From Fluviicoccus keumensis (GTDB lineage: Bacteria > Pseudomonadota > Gammaproteobacteria > Pseudomonadales > Moraxellaceae): a stretch of 64,000 nt of DNA. The notes beneath the pieces are model-generated. The model ran no database searches. It was given only the letters and a program-made list of their open reading frames with translations, and had not been told where the DNA came from. The stretch lies in contig NZ_SHKX01000013.1 of the NCBI RefSeq assembly GCF_004217445.1, forward strand, positions 124,001 through 188,000, written 5' to 3'. A program made the translations under genes and the position numbers. Of this stretch, positions 33,863-42,146 are shown in pieces (positions within the stretch are counted from its first letter, which is position 1; each line of letters starts with the position of its first letter).

Positions 33863-33896
33863 AATGAAAAAGCGCCCTTCGGGGCGCTTTTTCATT
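33863..33896. terminator. Bidirectional intrinsic terminator with UUCG loop
   Basis: A perfect 15-bp stem (AATGAAAAAGCGCCC and its complement) around a TTCG loop lies between the convergent FecR-domain gene and the GST gene. A and T runs on both flanks allow it to act in both directions. Confidence 0.92.
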
Positions 33897-33900
33897 GCAG

Positions 33901-34509
33901 TCATTGCGGTGGCATGGTCTCCGCCACACTGCTCCGGCAGGACATCATCGTCTGGTATGCCTTCAGACCCGGGTAACGATCCCGCCATTCCAGCTCCGGA
34001 AAGCGAAGATCCAGATACCCCAGCGTGCTGACCGCCGCCATATCCGCCAGCGTCAACCGCGGCCCCGACAGATAGCCGCCCGCTTCCGGCAATGCCGCCG
34101 CCAACGCCGACAGGCCTTGATCAATTTTGCCCCGCTGTCTCGCCACCCATGTCTCGCTCACCTGTGCGGGGGGCCGCTTATGCTCCAGGAAAACCGTTGC
34201 TGCGGCATCCGCGATTCCGTCCGCCAGGGCTTCGAGGCGGCGCACCGTAACGCGCTCGCGCCAGTCCTCCGGAATGAATGATGCTCCCGGCAATCCCTCC
34301 AGATATTCGGCAATCACACGTGAGTCATAGATGCACTCTCCGTCGTCCGTCAAAAGAACCGGGATTTTGCCCAAGGGGTTGTATGTCGGAACCTGCGTAT
34401 CATCGTTCCAGGGAATGTCCACGACCAGCTCGAAAGGCAGCTGCTTTTCATGCAGCAGAATGCGTATCTTGCGGGCAAAGGGACTGGTCAGGGAGGCGAT
34501 CAGCTTCAT
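33901..34509 (-). CDS. Glutathione S-transferase family protein
   Basis: The 202-residue cytosolic protein starts at the ATG at 34509, with GGAG 7 bases upstream. The N-terminal thioredoxin fold shows MKLIASLTSPFARKIRILLH, NPLGKIPVLLTDDGECIYDS (cis-Pro and the E/D-S glutathione-binding pair) and RVIAEYLE. The helical C-terminal domain contains LTLADMAAVSTLGYLDLRFP with the N-cap Asp. It resembles the YibF-type GSTs. The catalytic Ser is probably in TSPFARK. It is downstream of dsbA but separated from it by a terminator. Confidence 0.9.
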   Translation of the reverse strand: MKLIASLTSPFARKIRILLHEKQLPFELVVDIPWNDDTQVPTYNPLGKIPVLLTDDGECIYDSRVIAEYLEGLPGASFIPEDWRERVTVRRLEALADGIADAAATVFLEHKRPPAQVSETWVARQRGKIDQGLSALAAALPEAGGYLSGPRLTLADMAAVSTLGYLDLRFPELEWRDRYPGLKAYQTMMSCRSSVAETMPPQ

Positions 34510-34520
34510 TTCATGACTCC

Positions 34521-34546
34521 AAAAAAAAGCCCGCACAAAAGCGGGC
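34521..34546 (-). terminator. Intrinsic terminator after dsbA
   Basis: A GCCCGC/GCGGGC stem with an ACAAAA loop is followed on the minus strand by eight T residues. It sits between dsbA and the downstream GST gene. Confidence 0.85.
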
Positions 34547-34572
34547 CGGGGTACACACAGTTCATCGAACCG

Positions 34573-35193
34573 TTACTTCTTCAGGCTGCGTTCCTTGGTC
34601 AGCAGGTAATTGACCACCTGCAGCACCTTGGCATCCTCACCGGAGACCACGTACTTGCCGTTGACCACAATCGCCGGAACACCATCCAGCTGGTACTTCT
34701 GGGCCAGCGACTTGGACTGCATCACCTTGCCGGTCACGGCGAACGAGTTGAACATGCTGTGGAATTTGGCCTCATCAACGCCATAGCGGGCGTAAAAAGT
34801 CGCCAGCGAGTTCTCGTCAAACACACGCGCCTTGTTTTCCTGAATCATGTTGAACAAGGGTGTATGCGTTTTCTCAACCAGCCCGGCCCCCATCAATTCC
34901 AGCGTGTAATATCCGCGAGCGCTGCCTTCCCACACCGGATTCAAGGCGGCTGGGGTGCGCAGGAAATTAACATCCGCCGGTTTGGCCTTCAGCCAGTTGT
35001 TGATGTGCGGATCGAGCCGGTAGCAATGCGGGCAGCCGTACCAGAAAAACTCGCGGACCTCGATCATGCCGGGTTTTTCGACCGCGCCGGGTGAGGCCAG
35101 GCGCTTGTAATCCTTACCCTCTTCGAAAGCCGCCGCCGAGGCCAGCATCGGCATGGCCACCCACAACATCACCAACGCCAACAGTTTTTTCAT
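34573..35193 (-). CDS. dsbA: Thiol:disulfide interchange protein DsbA
   Basis: The 206-residue periplasmic oxidase introduces disulfides into exported proteins. It starts at the ATG at 35193 (GGAG 5 bases upstream), with a signal peptide ending MLASAAA. The active site is FFWYGCPHCYRLDP (CPHC), and the cis-Pro loop is LDGVPAIVVNGKYVV. The helical insert between is of normal length. It needs DsbB for reoxidation, which is not in the window. It lies downstream of the cytochrome c4 gene but a terminator intervenes. Several exported proteins here with paired cysteines are potential substrates. Confidence 0.95.
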   Translation of the reverse strand: MKKLLALVMLWVAMPMLASAAAFEEGKDYKRLASPGAVEKPGMIEVREFFWYGCPHCYRLDPHINNWLKAKPADVNFLRTPAALNPVWEGSARGYYTLELMGAGLVEKTHTPLFNMIQENKARVFDENSLATFYARYGVDEAKFHSMFNSFAVTGKVMQSKSLAQKYQLDGVPAIVVNGKYVVSGEDAKVLQVVNYLLTKERSLKK

Positions 35194-35301
35194 GATTACT
35201 CCGGATGCGGGCAAAACTAAACTGGCTCAAAGCATATCCCAGCGCCTCTGACCGAGGCAGGCCTGCTCTGTGCATAAATTGTTGCTTCTGTGCAGCCAAA
35301 G

Positions 35302-35327
35302 AAAACGCCCCAGTAGCGGGGCGTTTT
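35302..35327 (-). terminator. Intrinsic terminator after the cytochrome c4 gene
   Basis: AAAACGCCCC and GGGGCGTTTT form a 10-bp stem with loop AGTAGC. The minus-strand copy ends in a T run, 15 bases after the cytochrome stop. Confidence 0.85.
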
Positions 35328-35341
35328 CCTCACGCGTCCGA

Positions 35342-35998
35342 TCAGTGCAGACCGGAAACGAAGTTGGCCAGCTTTTCGATATCCTTGTCGGAGAGCTTGG
35401 CGGCAACCATTTGCATGATGCCGAGGTCACCGGCCTTGGCGGCGTCATTCATGCGCTTCTGTTCCGGCGGCACGCTGTCGTCACGACCGGCGGCGCGGAA
35501 GGCGGTCAGCTGCGCCTTCACATAATCGGCATGCTGGCCGCCCAGCTTGGGGAAGCCCGCGAGGGAATTGCCGCGACCGGCAGGACCATGGCAACCGGCG
35601 CAGGGCGTCACACCGCGCTTGGCGTCACCGCCGCGATACAGATGCTCACCGGCGGCGACCGTGGCGGGGTCAGCCATGTCAACACCGGCCTTCTGCGTGG
35701 AGAAGTAGGCGGCCAGGTTGGCGATATCCTGATCGGACTTGCCCATGGCCATGGGCTGCATCAGCGCATTAAGGCGGCGGCCATCACGGAAATCGGTCAG
35801 CTGCTTGTAGATATAGCGGGCGTTCTGGCCAGCCAGACGGGGAAAAGTGGGCGCAACGCTGTTGCCGTCGGCGCCATGGCAGGCGGCGCACTGGGCGGCC
35901 ATCATCTGGCCGGCGGCGGGATCACCCTTGGGCATGGGACCGGCATGGGCCAGACCGACAACCAGTCCGGCAACGAGGGCAGCAAGAGACTTCTTCAT
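35342..35998 (-). CDS. Diheme cytochrome c4
   Basis: The 218-residue periplasmic protein has a signal peptide (MKKSLAALVAGLVVGLAHA) and two similar cytochrome c domains. Heme sites are CAACHGADGNS (about residue 37) and CAGCHGPAGRGNS (about residue 137). Axial Met candidates are in MQPMAMGKSD and the QMVAAKLSD region. The paired half-domains and length fit cytochrome c4, an electron donor to terminal oxidases in beta- and gamma-proteobacteria. It lies 19 bases downstream of a monoheme cytochrome c5 gene on the same strand, suggesting co-transcription. Confidence 0.93.
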   Translation of the reverse strand: MKKSLAALVAGLVVGLAHAGPMPKGDPAAGQMMAAQCAACHGADGNSVAPTFPRLAGQNARYIYKQLTDFRDGRRLNALMQPMAMGKSDQDIANLAAYFSTQKAGVDMADPATVAAGEHLYRGGDAKRGVTPCAGCHGPAGRGNSLAGFPKLGGQHADYVKAQLTAFRAAGRDDSVPPEQKRMNDAAKAGDLGIMQMVAAKLSDKDIEKLANFVSGLH

Positions 35999-36017
35999 AA
36001 CGACAGGTTCCAGACAC

Positions 36018-36326
36018 TTATTGAGACATGAATTGGATCAGGGCTTCATAATCGGCATCGGTGCAATCATTGCACAGCCCCTTGGCCGGCATGTTCCTGA
36101 ACCCGGCCTTCACATGGCCGACCAGCACGGGCATCCCCTGCTTGAGGCGGGGGCCCCAGGCCTCGCGGTCACCCTTGCGGGGGGCGTTCAGCACACCGCT
36201 GCCATGACAGGTTGCGCAGGACTTGCCATACTTCGCTTCAAGCTCGGGGGGCGCGGCAAAACCGCTGGCTGACGCCAGCAGCAAGCCTGTCAAAACCGCC
36301 GTCCTGAACACACGAGACATGGACAT
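36018..36326 (-). CDS. Cytochrome c5 family monoheme protein
   Basis: The 102-residue periplasmic protein starts at the ATG at 36326 (MSMSRVFRTAVLTGLLLASA). The heme-binding motif is KSCATCHGSGVLNAP, the axial Met lies in GFRNMPAKGLCNDCTDADY, and the latter also carries the extra Cys pair (CNDC) typical of cytochrome c5. The gene precedes cytochrome c4, and the pair is divergent from engB, an arrangement common in beta-proteobacteria. It is probably part of the periplasmic electron route to oxidases. A promoter with a perfect -10 lies about 70 bases upstream. Confidence 0.92.
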   Translation of the reverse strand: MSMSRVFRTAVLTGLLLASASGFAAPPELEAKYGKSCATCHGSGVLNAPRKGDREAWGPRLKQGMPVLVGHVKAGFRNMPAKGLCNDCTDADYEALIQFMSQ

Positions 36327-36398
36327 ACGTACCCGCCGGGTAGGGAGCGCTCCGCCAAAAACCCGGAGCACGGCCGTAAATGAACCAAAATTGCCGCG

Positions 36399-36427
36399 AT
36401 TATACCCTTAACTGGCCATCACGGTAA
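36399..36427 (-). promoter_or_regulatory. Candidate promoter for the cytochrome c5-c4 genes
   Basis: On the minus strand TTACCG (36427-36422) and a perfect TATAAT (36404-36399) are separated by 17 bases. The region is shared with the divergent engB gene, so the two units may compete for it. Confidence 0.5.
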
Positions 36428-36470
36428 TACCCTTATACAATGCCCGACTTTCAAACCAAGGCGACTGAAC

Positions 36471-37154
36471 ATGGCCGAACAACATCCGGTATTGGTGCTG
36501 CTGTCCAAGGCACAGTTCATGACCAGCGCTCCCCGCCTGTCTTCCTGCCCGCCCGGCATCGGCCACGAAGTCGCTTTTGTCGGCCGTTCCAACGCCGGCA
36601 AGTCCAGCGCCATCAACGCCCTGACCCGGCAGCGGCAGCTGGCGCGCGCCTCCAAGACTCCCGGCCGCACGCAATTGCTGAACTTTTTCGGGCTGGATGG
36701 CGAAGAGCGGCGACTGGTCGATCTGCCCGGCTACGGTTATGCCGCCGTGCCCGAAGCCATGAAAATCGCGTGGCAGAAAGAATTGCAGAACTACCTGCTG
36801 AAGCGTGACAGCCTGCGCGGCCTGATGCTGCTGATGGACATTCGCCATCCGATGCTGAACTACGACGTGGAAATGCTGAAGTGGGCGCAGGCGGGCAAGC
36901 TGCCCGTGCATATCCTGCTGACCAAGTGCGACAAGCTGAATCGCGGCCCGGCCATGACCACCGTGCAGGAAGTAGCCAAAAAGCTGAAGGAACAGGGGCT
37001 GACCGCCACCATCTCGCTGTTTTCCGCCTTGCGCGGCATCGGCATGGAAGAAGCGGCGGACAAGCTGGGCGAGTGGCTGCACTATCCGCCCCAGGAAGGC
37101 GAGGCCATCCCGGAGGCAAACCCCGGCGAGGAAGACAGCGCTCCTCCCGCCTGA
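36471..37154 (+). CDS. engB: Ribosome biogenesis GTP-binding protein EngB (YsxC/YihA)
   Basis: The 227-residue TRAFAC GTPase shows G1 GRSNAGKSSAIN, switch-region TPGRTQLLNFF, G3 DLPGYGYA, G4 LLTKCDKL and a G5-like SLFSALRGIG. EngB assists late 50S assembly. The C-terminal tail (about 205-227, Pro/Glu-rich) goes beyond the core and is probably disordered. It is divergent from the cytochrome c5 gene and ends in a strong bidirectional terminator. Confidence 0.95.
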   Translation: MAEQHPVLVLLSKAQFMTSAPRLSSCPPGIGHEVAFVGRSNAGKSSAINALTRQRQLARASKTPGRTQLLNFFGLDGEERRLVDLPGYGYAAVPEAMKIAWQKELQNYLLKRDSLRGLMLLMDIRHPMLNYDVEMLKWAQAGKLPVHILLTKCDKLNRGPAMTTVQEVAKKLKEQGLTATISLFSALRGIGMEEAADKLGEWLHYPPQEGEAIPEANPGEEDSAPPA

Positions 37155-37170
37155 CAGCAGCGAATCCCGA

Positions 37171-37208
37171 CCATGAAAAAGGGGAGCCGAAGCTCCCCTT
37201 TTTCATGG
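37171..37208. terminator. Bidirectional intrinsic terminator
   Basis: A perfect 17-bp stem starting CCATGAAAAAGGGGAGC with a CGAA loop lies between convergent engB and the large acyl-CoA dehydrogenase gene. A and T runs are within the stem on both sides. Confidence 0.92.
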
Positions 37209-37217
37209 TCATCGCGA

Positions 37218-39035
37218 TCAGAAGAACGCGAAGTGGTCCTTGTCCATCTGCATCAGGCTCTTCACCGGGGCCAGCATGCTGGTGGCGTGGGCCTGGGCGC
37301 GCGGCAACAGACGCTCGAAGTAGAACTCGGCGGTCTGGAGCTTGGCCTGGTAGAACTCGGGCTGCTCGGCGCCGCCATTCTCCAGCTTTTCCTGGGCGAC
37401 GGCAGCTTGCAGGGCCCAGAAATAGGCCATGGTCACATAACCGGAGTACATCAGGAAGTCGGCGCTGGCCGCTCCCACCATGTCGCGCTCCTTGCGGGCG
37501 GCCAGCATGATGCGGGTAGTCAGGTAGTTCCACTGGGCGCAGAGCTTGGTCAGGTCCCAGACATAACGGCGCATCTTCTTGTTGCGGGCATGACGACCGC
37601 AGAACTTCAGCACGTCGCCGGTGAAGTCGCGCACGCACTTGCCGCGCGTGGTCAGCAACACCTTGCGGCCCAGCAGGTCCAGCGCCTGGATGCCGGTGGT
37701 GCCTTCGTACAGGGTGGCAATACGGGCGTCACGGGCGATCTGCTCCATGCCGTGTTCCTTGATGTAGCCGTGGCCGCCGAACACCTGCATGCCGATATTG
37801 GCCGCTTCCAGACCCATTTCCGTGAGGAAGCCCTTCAGGATCGGGGTGAAGAAGCCCAGCTTGTCATCCCAGTACTCGTACTTCTTCTGGTCGTTCTCGA
37901 TGATGCCGTTGGTCATGTGGTCGGCATACTGCGCGGCGAAGTAGATCATCGCGCGGCCGCCCTCGGCAAAAGCCTTCTGGGTCAGCAGCATGCGGCGGAC
38001 ATCCGGGTGCCAGATCAGCGCGTCGGCGACCTTGTCCGGCTCTTTCTTGCCCGACAGCGAACGCATGGAGCGGCGCTCCAGCGCGTACGGCAGCGAACCC
38101 TGGTAGGACAGCTCGGCGTGCGCCACACCCTGCACGGCGGTGCCGATGCGGGCGGTGTTCATGAAGGTGAACATGGCTTCCAGGCCCTTGTTGGGCTTGG
38201 CGATCATGTAGCCGACCGCGCCGTCGAAGTTGAGCACGGCGGTGGCCGAAGCGCGGATGCCCATCTTGTGCTCGATCGAGCCGCAGGTGACGGGGTTGCG
38301 TTCGCCCATCGAACCATCGGCGTTGACCAGGAACTTCGGCACGATGAACAGCGAGATGCCGCGGGTGCCGGCGGGCGCATCGGGCAGGCGGGCCAGCACG
38401 ATGTGGATGATGTTCTCGGCCAGGTCGTGTTCACCGGCGGAGATGAAGATCTTGGTGCCGGTCAGCTTGAAGCTGCCGTCAGATTGCGGTTCGGCCTTGG
38501 TCTTGACCTGGCCCAGGTCGGTGCCGCACTGCGGCTCGGTCAGGCACATGGTGCCGGTCCAGCGGCCTTCAACCAGCGGCGGCATGTACAGGTTCTTCTG
38601 GGTGTCATCGCCATGCTGCATGATGGTGTTCATGCAGCCCAGGGACAGACCGGGATACATAGTGAACGACCAGTTGGCGGTGCCCATCATTTCCGACTTG
38701 ATCAGGCCCAGCGACATCGGCATGCCCTGGCCGCCGTATTCCGCCGGGTGCGACAGACCCTGCCAGCCGCCCGCGACGAATTGTTCGTAGGCTTCCTTGA
38801 AACCCTTGGGCGTAGTGACTTCGCCGTTTTCGAAGGTGCAGCCTTCCAGATCGCCGGACAGGTTGATCGGGGCCAGCACTTCCTCGCAGAAACGGCCGCA
38901 CTCGCCAAGGATGGCATCGACCATGTCGGGCGTGGCGTCACCGCCGTTGCTCAGACCGGCATAGTGGGCGGGAAAGTCGAACACTTCGTTCATCAGGAAG
39001 CGCGTATCGCGCAGGGGGGCCTTGTAAGTCGGCAT
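37218..39035 (-). CDS. Acyl-CoA dehydrogenase with C-terminal extension (DmdC-like)
   Basis: The 605-residue flavoenzyme starts at the ATG at 39035 (GAGGTC ribosome site), giving the family N-terminus PTYKAPLRDTRFLMNEVFD. The core has MCLTEPQCGTDLGQVKTKA (FAD/substrate loop), TKIFISAGEHD and the catalytic Glu in TLYEGTTGIQALDLLGRKV. A further helical domain after about 470 is characteristic of the large, DmdC/FadE-like subclass, which includes 3-methylmercaptopropionyl-CoA dehydrogenases and other acyl-CoA dehydrogenases. Substrate chain length cannot be read from the sequence. A smaller acyl-CoA dehydrogenase gene is at 39969. Confidence 0.9.
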   Translation of the reverse strand: MPTYKAPLRDTRFLMNEVFDFPAHYAGLSNGGDATPDMVDAILGECGRFCEEVLAPINLSGDLEGCTFENGEVTTPKGFKEAYEQFVAGGWQGLSHPAEYGGQGMPMSLGLIKSEMMGTANWSFTMYPGLSLGCMNTIMQHGDDTQKNLYMPPLVEGRWTGTMCLTEPQCGTDLGQVKTKAEPQSDGSFKLTGTKIFISAGEHDLAENIIHIVLARLPDAPAGTRGISLFIVPKFLVNADGSMGERNPVTCGSIEHKMGIRASATAVLNFDGAVGYMIAKPNKGLEAMFTFMNTARIGTAVQGVAHAELSYQGSLPYALERRSMRSLSGKKEPDKVADALIWHPDVRRMLLTQKAFAEGGRAMIYFAAQYADHMTNGIIENDQKKYEYWDDKLGFFTPILKGFLTEMGLEAANIGMQVFGGHGYIKEHGMEQIARDARIATLYEGTTGIQALDLLGRKVLLTTRGKCVRDFTGDVLKFCGRHARNKKMRRYVWDLTKLCAQWNYLTTRIMLAARKERDMVGAASADFLMYSGYVTMAYFWALQAAVAQEKLENGGAEQPEFYQAKLQTAEFYFERLLPRAQAHATSMLAPVKSLMQMDKDHFAFF

Positions 39036-39263
39036 GGTTTTGACCTCGGATATACCAATGTGCGGGCTATTGTACTGAAATGATACGCCCCGGCATTGAC
39101 ACAACACGGCAAACCGGCGGGCATTTTGGTGAATTCGGGCCAGATTTTGTCATAGCAATGTCAGGGCTGGCCTGTGGACTTTCCTTTTTGTCACGCCGAC
39201 TATACATTCGTCCTCCCGACCCGCATTGCCGCAGGCCGGTCCGCACACCGACCGGAGATCCCG

Positions 39264-39932
39264 ATGAACCCTTCCTCCGCCCCCCGTTCCGATACCGCCG
39301 CCGGCGCGGCCGTCTACAGCAAGAACGCGCTCCGGCTCTATGATTTCTGGGTGCACGGCGTCTCCAACCGCTGGTTCTGGGAGTGCTCGACCGAACGCCT
39401 GCACGCCCACTACGCCCGATACACGTCCGCCAACCATCTGGAAGTCGGGGCGGGCACCGGCTTTTTCCTGAAGCAGGTGCGTTTCCCGGTGCTGAGGCCG
39501 CGCCTGGTTTTCATGGACCTGAATCCGAACACGCTGGAAGTCGCCTCCGCCGCCATGGCCGCCGTGCAGCCGGCCGGCGTCATCGCCGATATCCTCTCCG
39601 ACCGGATGCCGTCGCTGCCGGGCTTTGATTCGATTGGTTTCAATTATGTCTGGCATTGCCTGCCCGGCCCGCCCGCGAGCAAGCAACAGGCTTTTGCCAA
39701 TCTGGCCGGACTGCTCAATCCCGGCGGCGTGCTGTTCGGCTCCACCCTGCTGGGCCGGGGCGTGCCGCAAAACCTGCTGGCGCGGGGCGTGATGGCCCTC
39801 TACAACCGCCGGGGCATCTTCGGCAACCGCGAAGACTCCCCCGCCGCGCTGGAAGCCGCGCTGGCCGCGTCCTTCAGCCGCTACGAAATCCATCAGGACG
39901 GCATGGCCGCCCTGTTCACCGCCTGGAAATAA
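39264..39932 (+). CDS. Class I SAM-dependent methyltransferase
   Basis: The 222-residue protein starts at the ATG at 39264, with GGAG 8 bases upstream; an open frame from 39174 is not used. The SAM site is HLEVGAGTGFFLKQV, with acidic motif II in LVFMDLNPNTLEVASAAM and FNYVWHCLPG as motif IV. LLNPGGVLFGSTLLGRGVPQ matches the post-core strand. No membrane segment is present. The N-terminus LRLYDFWVHGVSNRWFWECS resembles small-molecule methyltransferases; the acceptor is unknown. It lies 36 bases upstream of the acyl-CoA dehydrogenase gene on the same strand. Confidence 0.87.
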   Translation: MNPSSAPRSDTAAGAAVYSKNALRLYDFWVHGVSNRWFWECSTERLHAHYARYTSANHLEVGAGTGFFLKQVRFPVLRPRLVFMDLNPNTLEVASAAMAAVQPAGVIADILSDRMPSLPGFDSIGFNYVWHCLPGPPASKQQAFANLAGLLNPGGVLFGSTLLGRGVPQNLLARGVMALYNRRGIFGNREDSPAALEAALAASFSRYEIHQDGMAALFTAWK

Positions 39933-39968
39933 TCCGGCACTTTCCCAACGCGCTCACGAGGCCCGACC

Positions 39969-41111
39969 ATGACCGACCACAACTCCGAACTCGAACAATT
40001 CCGCGACATGGTTCGCCGTTTCCTGGACAAGGAAATCAAGCCGCACTACGACCTGTGGGAAAAGGAAGGCATCATCCCCAAGGATGTCTGGCTGAAGATG
40101 GGTGAAAACGGCCTGCTGTGCGTGGACCAACCGGAAGACCTGGGCGGTTCGGGCGTGTCCTACCTGTATTCGATGGTGGTGCTGGAAGAAGCCTCGCGCG
40201 CCAACTTCGCCTCGCTGGCCACCGGCCTGTCCGTGCACTCCGATATCGTCGCCCCGTACGTACTGCACATCGGCACCGACGCCCAGCGCAAGCAATGGCT
40301 GCCGAAAATGGCCTCCGGCGAAGTGGTCGGGGCGATTGCCATGACCGAACCCGGCGCCGGTTCTGACCTGCAGGCCATCCGCACCTCCGCCGTCCGCGAC
40401 GGCGATCACTACGTGCTGAACGGCTCCAAGACCTTCATCACCAACGGCCAGCACGCGGGCATGGTCATTGTCGCCGCCAAGACCGATCCGACCGCCGGCG
40501 CCAAGGGCGTCAGCCTGTTCCTGGTGGACATGAGCCTGCCCGGCTGCGCGCGCGGCCGCAACCTGGAAAAGATGGGCCTGCATGCCCAGGACACGTCGGA
40601 ACTGTTCTTCGACAACGTGCGCCTGCCCGCCGACAGCCTGCTGGGCGGTGAAGGCCGCGGTTTCGCGATCATGATGAACGAGCTGCCACGCGAACGCCTG
40701 AACCTGTCGGCCTGCGCCGTGGCGTCCGCCGAGGGCCTGCTGGCCGCCACCATCGCCTACACCCAGGAACGCAAGGCCTTCGGCAAGCCGATCAGCCAGC
40801 TGCAGAACACCCGCTTCGTGCTGGCGACCTGCCACACCGACATCGCCATCAACCGCGCCTTTGTCGACCAGTGCGTGCGTCAGTACATGGAAGGCAAGCT
40901 GGACGCCACCCAGGCCGCCACCGCCAAGATGGCCAGCACCGACATGCAGGGCCGCGTCGCCGACGCCTGCCTGCAATTGTTCGGCGGCTACGGTTACATG
41001 CTGGAGTACCCGGCGGCCCGCGCCTATGTCGATGCCCGTATCCAGCGCATCTATGGCGGCACCAATGAAATCATGAAGGAAGTGATCGCCCGCTCCCTGG
41101 TTGGTCGCTAA
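39969..41111 (+). CDS. Acyl-CoA dehydrogenase (IVD/LCAD-like)
   Basis: The 380-residue enzyme of normal family length has FAD and substrate motifs AMTEPGAGSDLQAIRTSA, YVLNGSKTFITNGQHAGMVI and IQRIYGGTNEIMKEVIARSL. The position used as catalytic Glu in medium-chain enzymes (YEGT) is Gly here (YGGT). Isovaleryl-CoA and long-chain types instead use a Glu in the earlier NELPRERLNLSA-type helix, which is present. It therefore belongs to that subclass. It passes electrons to ETF. The ETF genes are not in the window. Confidence 0.93.
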   Translation: MTDHNSELEQFRDMVRRFLDKEIKPHYDLWEKEGIIPKDVWLKMGENGLLCVDQPEDLGGSGVSYLYSMVVLEEASRANFASLATGLSVHSDIVAPYVLHIGTDAQRKQWLPKMASGEVVGAIAMTEPGAGSDLQAIRTSAVRDGDHYVLNGSKTFITNGQHAGMVIVAAKTDPTAGAKGVSLFLVDMSLPGCARGRNLEKMGLHAQDTSELFFDNVRLPADSLLGGEGRGFAIMMNELPRERLNLSACAVASAEGLLAATIAYTQERKAFGKPISQLQNTRFVLATCHTDIAINRAFVDQCVRQYMEGKLDATQAATAKMASTDMQGRVADACLQLFGGYGYMLEYPAARAYVDARIQRIYGGTNEIMKEVIARSLVGR

Positions 41112-41125
41112 TCATTCGATAATCG

Positions 41126-41147
41126 ACGCCATCCGGATGGATGGCGT
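41126..41147 (+). terminator. Probable terminator after the acyl-CoA dehydrogenase gene
   Basis: A 9-bp stem ACGCCATCC/GGATGGCGT with a GGAT loop lies 14 bases after the stop. The trailing T run is short (TTCATT), so it may be weak. Confidence 0.55.
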
Positions 41148-41192
41148 TCATTCCCCGACGAATCCCCTACCCTCCCTCGCCGTGACGAAATA

Positions 41193-41235
41193 TTGTCAAA
41201 ATGTTTCAAGCGCACTATAAATAATCACGATTATT
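41193..41235 (+). promoter_or_regulatory. Strong sigma-70 promoter with overlapping palindromic operator for the START array
   Basis: TTGTCA (41193-41198) and TATAAA (41216-41221) are separated by the optimal 17 bases. A perfect inverted repeat AATAATC-AC-GATTATT (41220-41235) overlaps the -10 end and the expected start site, a position where a bound repressor would block initiation. The leader to the first START gene is about 90 bases. The regulator is not identified. Confidence 0.65.
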
Positions 41236-41318
41236 GCTTACGAAGTGGGTTAATCTGACTTTGATCAATACGTCGGAACCACTCCGGCATAAAAATAACA
41301 AATTCCGTTGGAGGCATT

Positions 41319-42041
41319 ATGCGGCGCGCAATACGGACTCTCTTGGCGGCTTCACTGCTGGTCTCGGCCATACCCATGGCTCATGCCGCCAACGATGAAA
41401 ATGAACTGGACGAGCTTCAAGGCAAGCTGGGCAACGAATGGGTTCAGGTCAAGAACGACCGCCTGCGTAATATCAAGACCTTCGCCAAGCAGGAAGACGG
41501 CAAGCGCTATCGCTCGTTCAAGGTGGAGGCCGAACTGGAAGGCACCGCCGAGGCCGGAGCCCGGGTTCTGCTGGACTTCGAGAACTACCGTAAATGGTAT
41601 TGGGAAGTCCTCGACTCCAAACTGCTGCGCAAAGTCTCCGCCACCGAATATTACATGTATATGGTGCATCGCGCGCCGGGCGGCCTGCCCAATCGCGACG
41701 TCATCCTGCACGCTTCCGTGGAGCCGCAGAGCAAGACCCAGAAGTCGCTGACGTTGCGCGTCAAGGCGGTTCCGGACTTTACCGAACCCAAGCCGCCACT
41801 GGTGCGGATGCCGGCGGAGGACATGACGGTCAAATTCACCCCGTTGCCCGGCAACAAGGTGCAAGTCGAGGCCGAAGGGTATATTGATCCGGGCGGCAAG
41901 GTGCCGACCTGGGCCATCAACTTCATTCAGCGCAGCGCCCCGTACAGCGTCATGGTGGGGCTGCAACGGATGATTCGGCTGGATGAGTACGCCAAGGCCA
42001 GGACACCCCTGCCTTTTACCATTCTGGATCCGAACAACTGA
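41319..42041 (+). CDS. Exported START-domain protein, tandem copy 1
   Basis: The 240-residue product has a GGAGG ribosome site 4 bases before the ATG at 41319 and a signal peptide ending PMAHA. The mature protein shows the shared framework: LGNEWVQVKNDRLRNIKTFA, RYRSFKVEAELEG, NYRKWYWEVLDSKLLRKV, LPNRDVILHASVEP, PPLVRMPAEDMTVKFTPLP, YIDPGGKVPTWAINFIQRSA and RTPLPFTI. This is a single START/helix-grip domain of about 215 residues with no other domain. It is the first gene behind the promoter at 41193. The role is inferred to be periplasmic binding of a hydrophobic ligand; the ligand is unknown. Confidence 0.9.
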   Translation: MRRAIRTLLAASLLVSAIPMAHAANDENELDELQGKLGNEWVQVKNDRLRNIKTFAKQEDGKRYRSFKVEAELEGTAEAGARVLLDFENYRKWYWEVLDSKLLRKVSATEYYMYMVHRAPGGLPNRDVILHASVEPQSKTQKSLTLRVKAVPDFTEPKPPLVRMPAEDMTVKFTPLPGNKVQVEAEGYIDPGGKVPTWAINFIQRSAPYSVMVGLQRMIRLDEYAKARTPLPFTILDPNN

Positions 42042-42057
42042 CTTCCGGAGCGAAGCC

Positions 42058-42117
42058 ATGAAAGGGCGCTTGCCTTTACCGGATATGCGCCTACCCTTAC
42101 TCAAGGAAAGCTTTTAG
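42058..42117 (+). CDS. Possible 19-residue small protein between START copies 1 and 2
   Basis: An ATG at 42058 with GGAG 7 bases upstream opens a frame reading MKGRLPLPDMRLPLLKESF and stopping at 42117. The start and ribosome site are well formed, and the frame lies in the only sizeable gap between copies 1 and 2. It could be a real microprotein, a leader or chance. No homologue is known to me. Confidence 0.3.
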   Translation: MKGRLPLPDMRLPLLKESF

Positions 42118-42146
42118 ATAACAAGAATCTCCGCTGGAGCTGAATC

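Noticed and set aside
37173..39083. A 636-codon plus-strand frame opposite the large acyl-CoA dehydrogenase
   Set aside because: The minus-strand gene has the full set of dehydrogenase motifs; the frame opposite is a shadow that starts inside a terminator.
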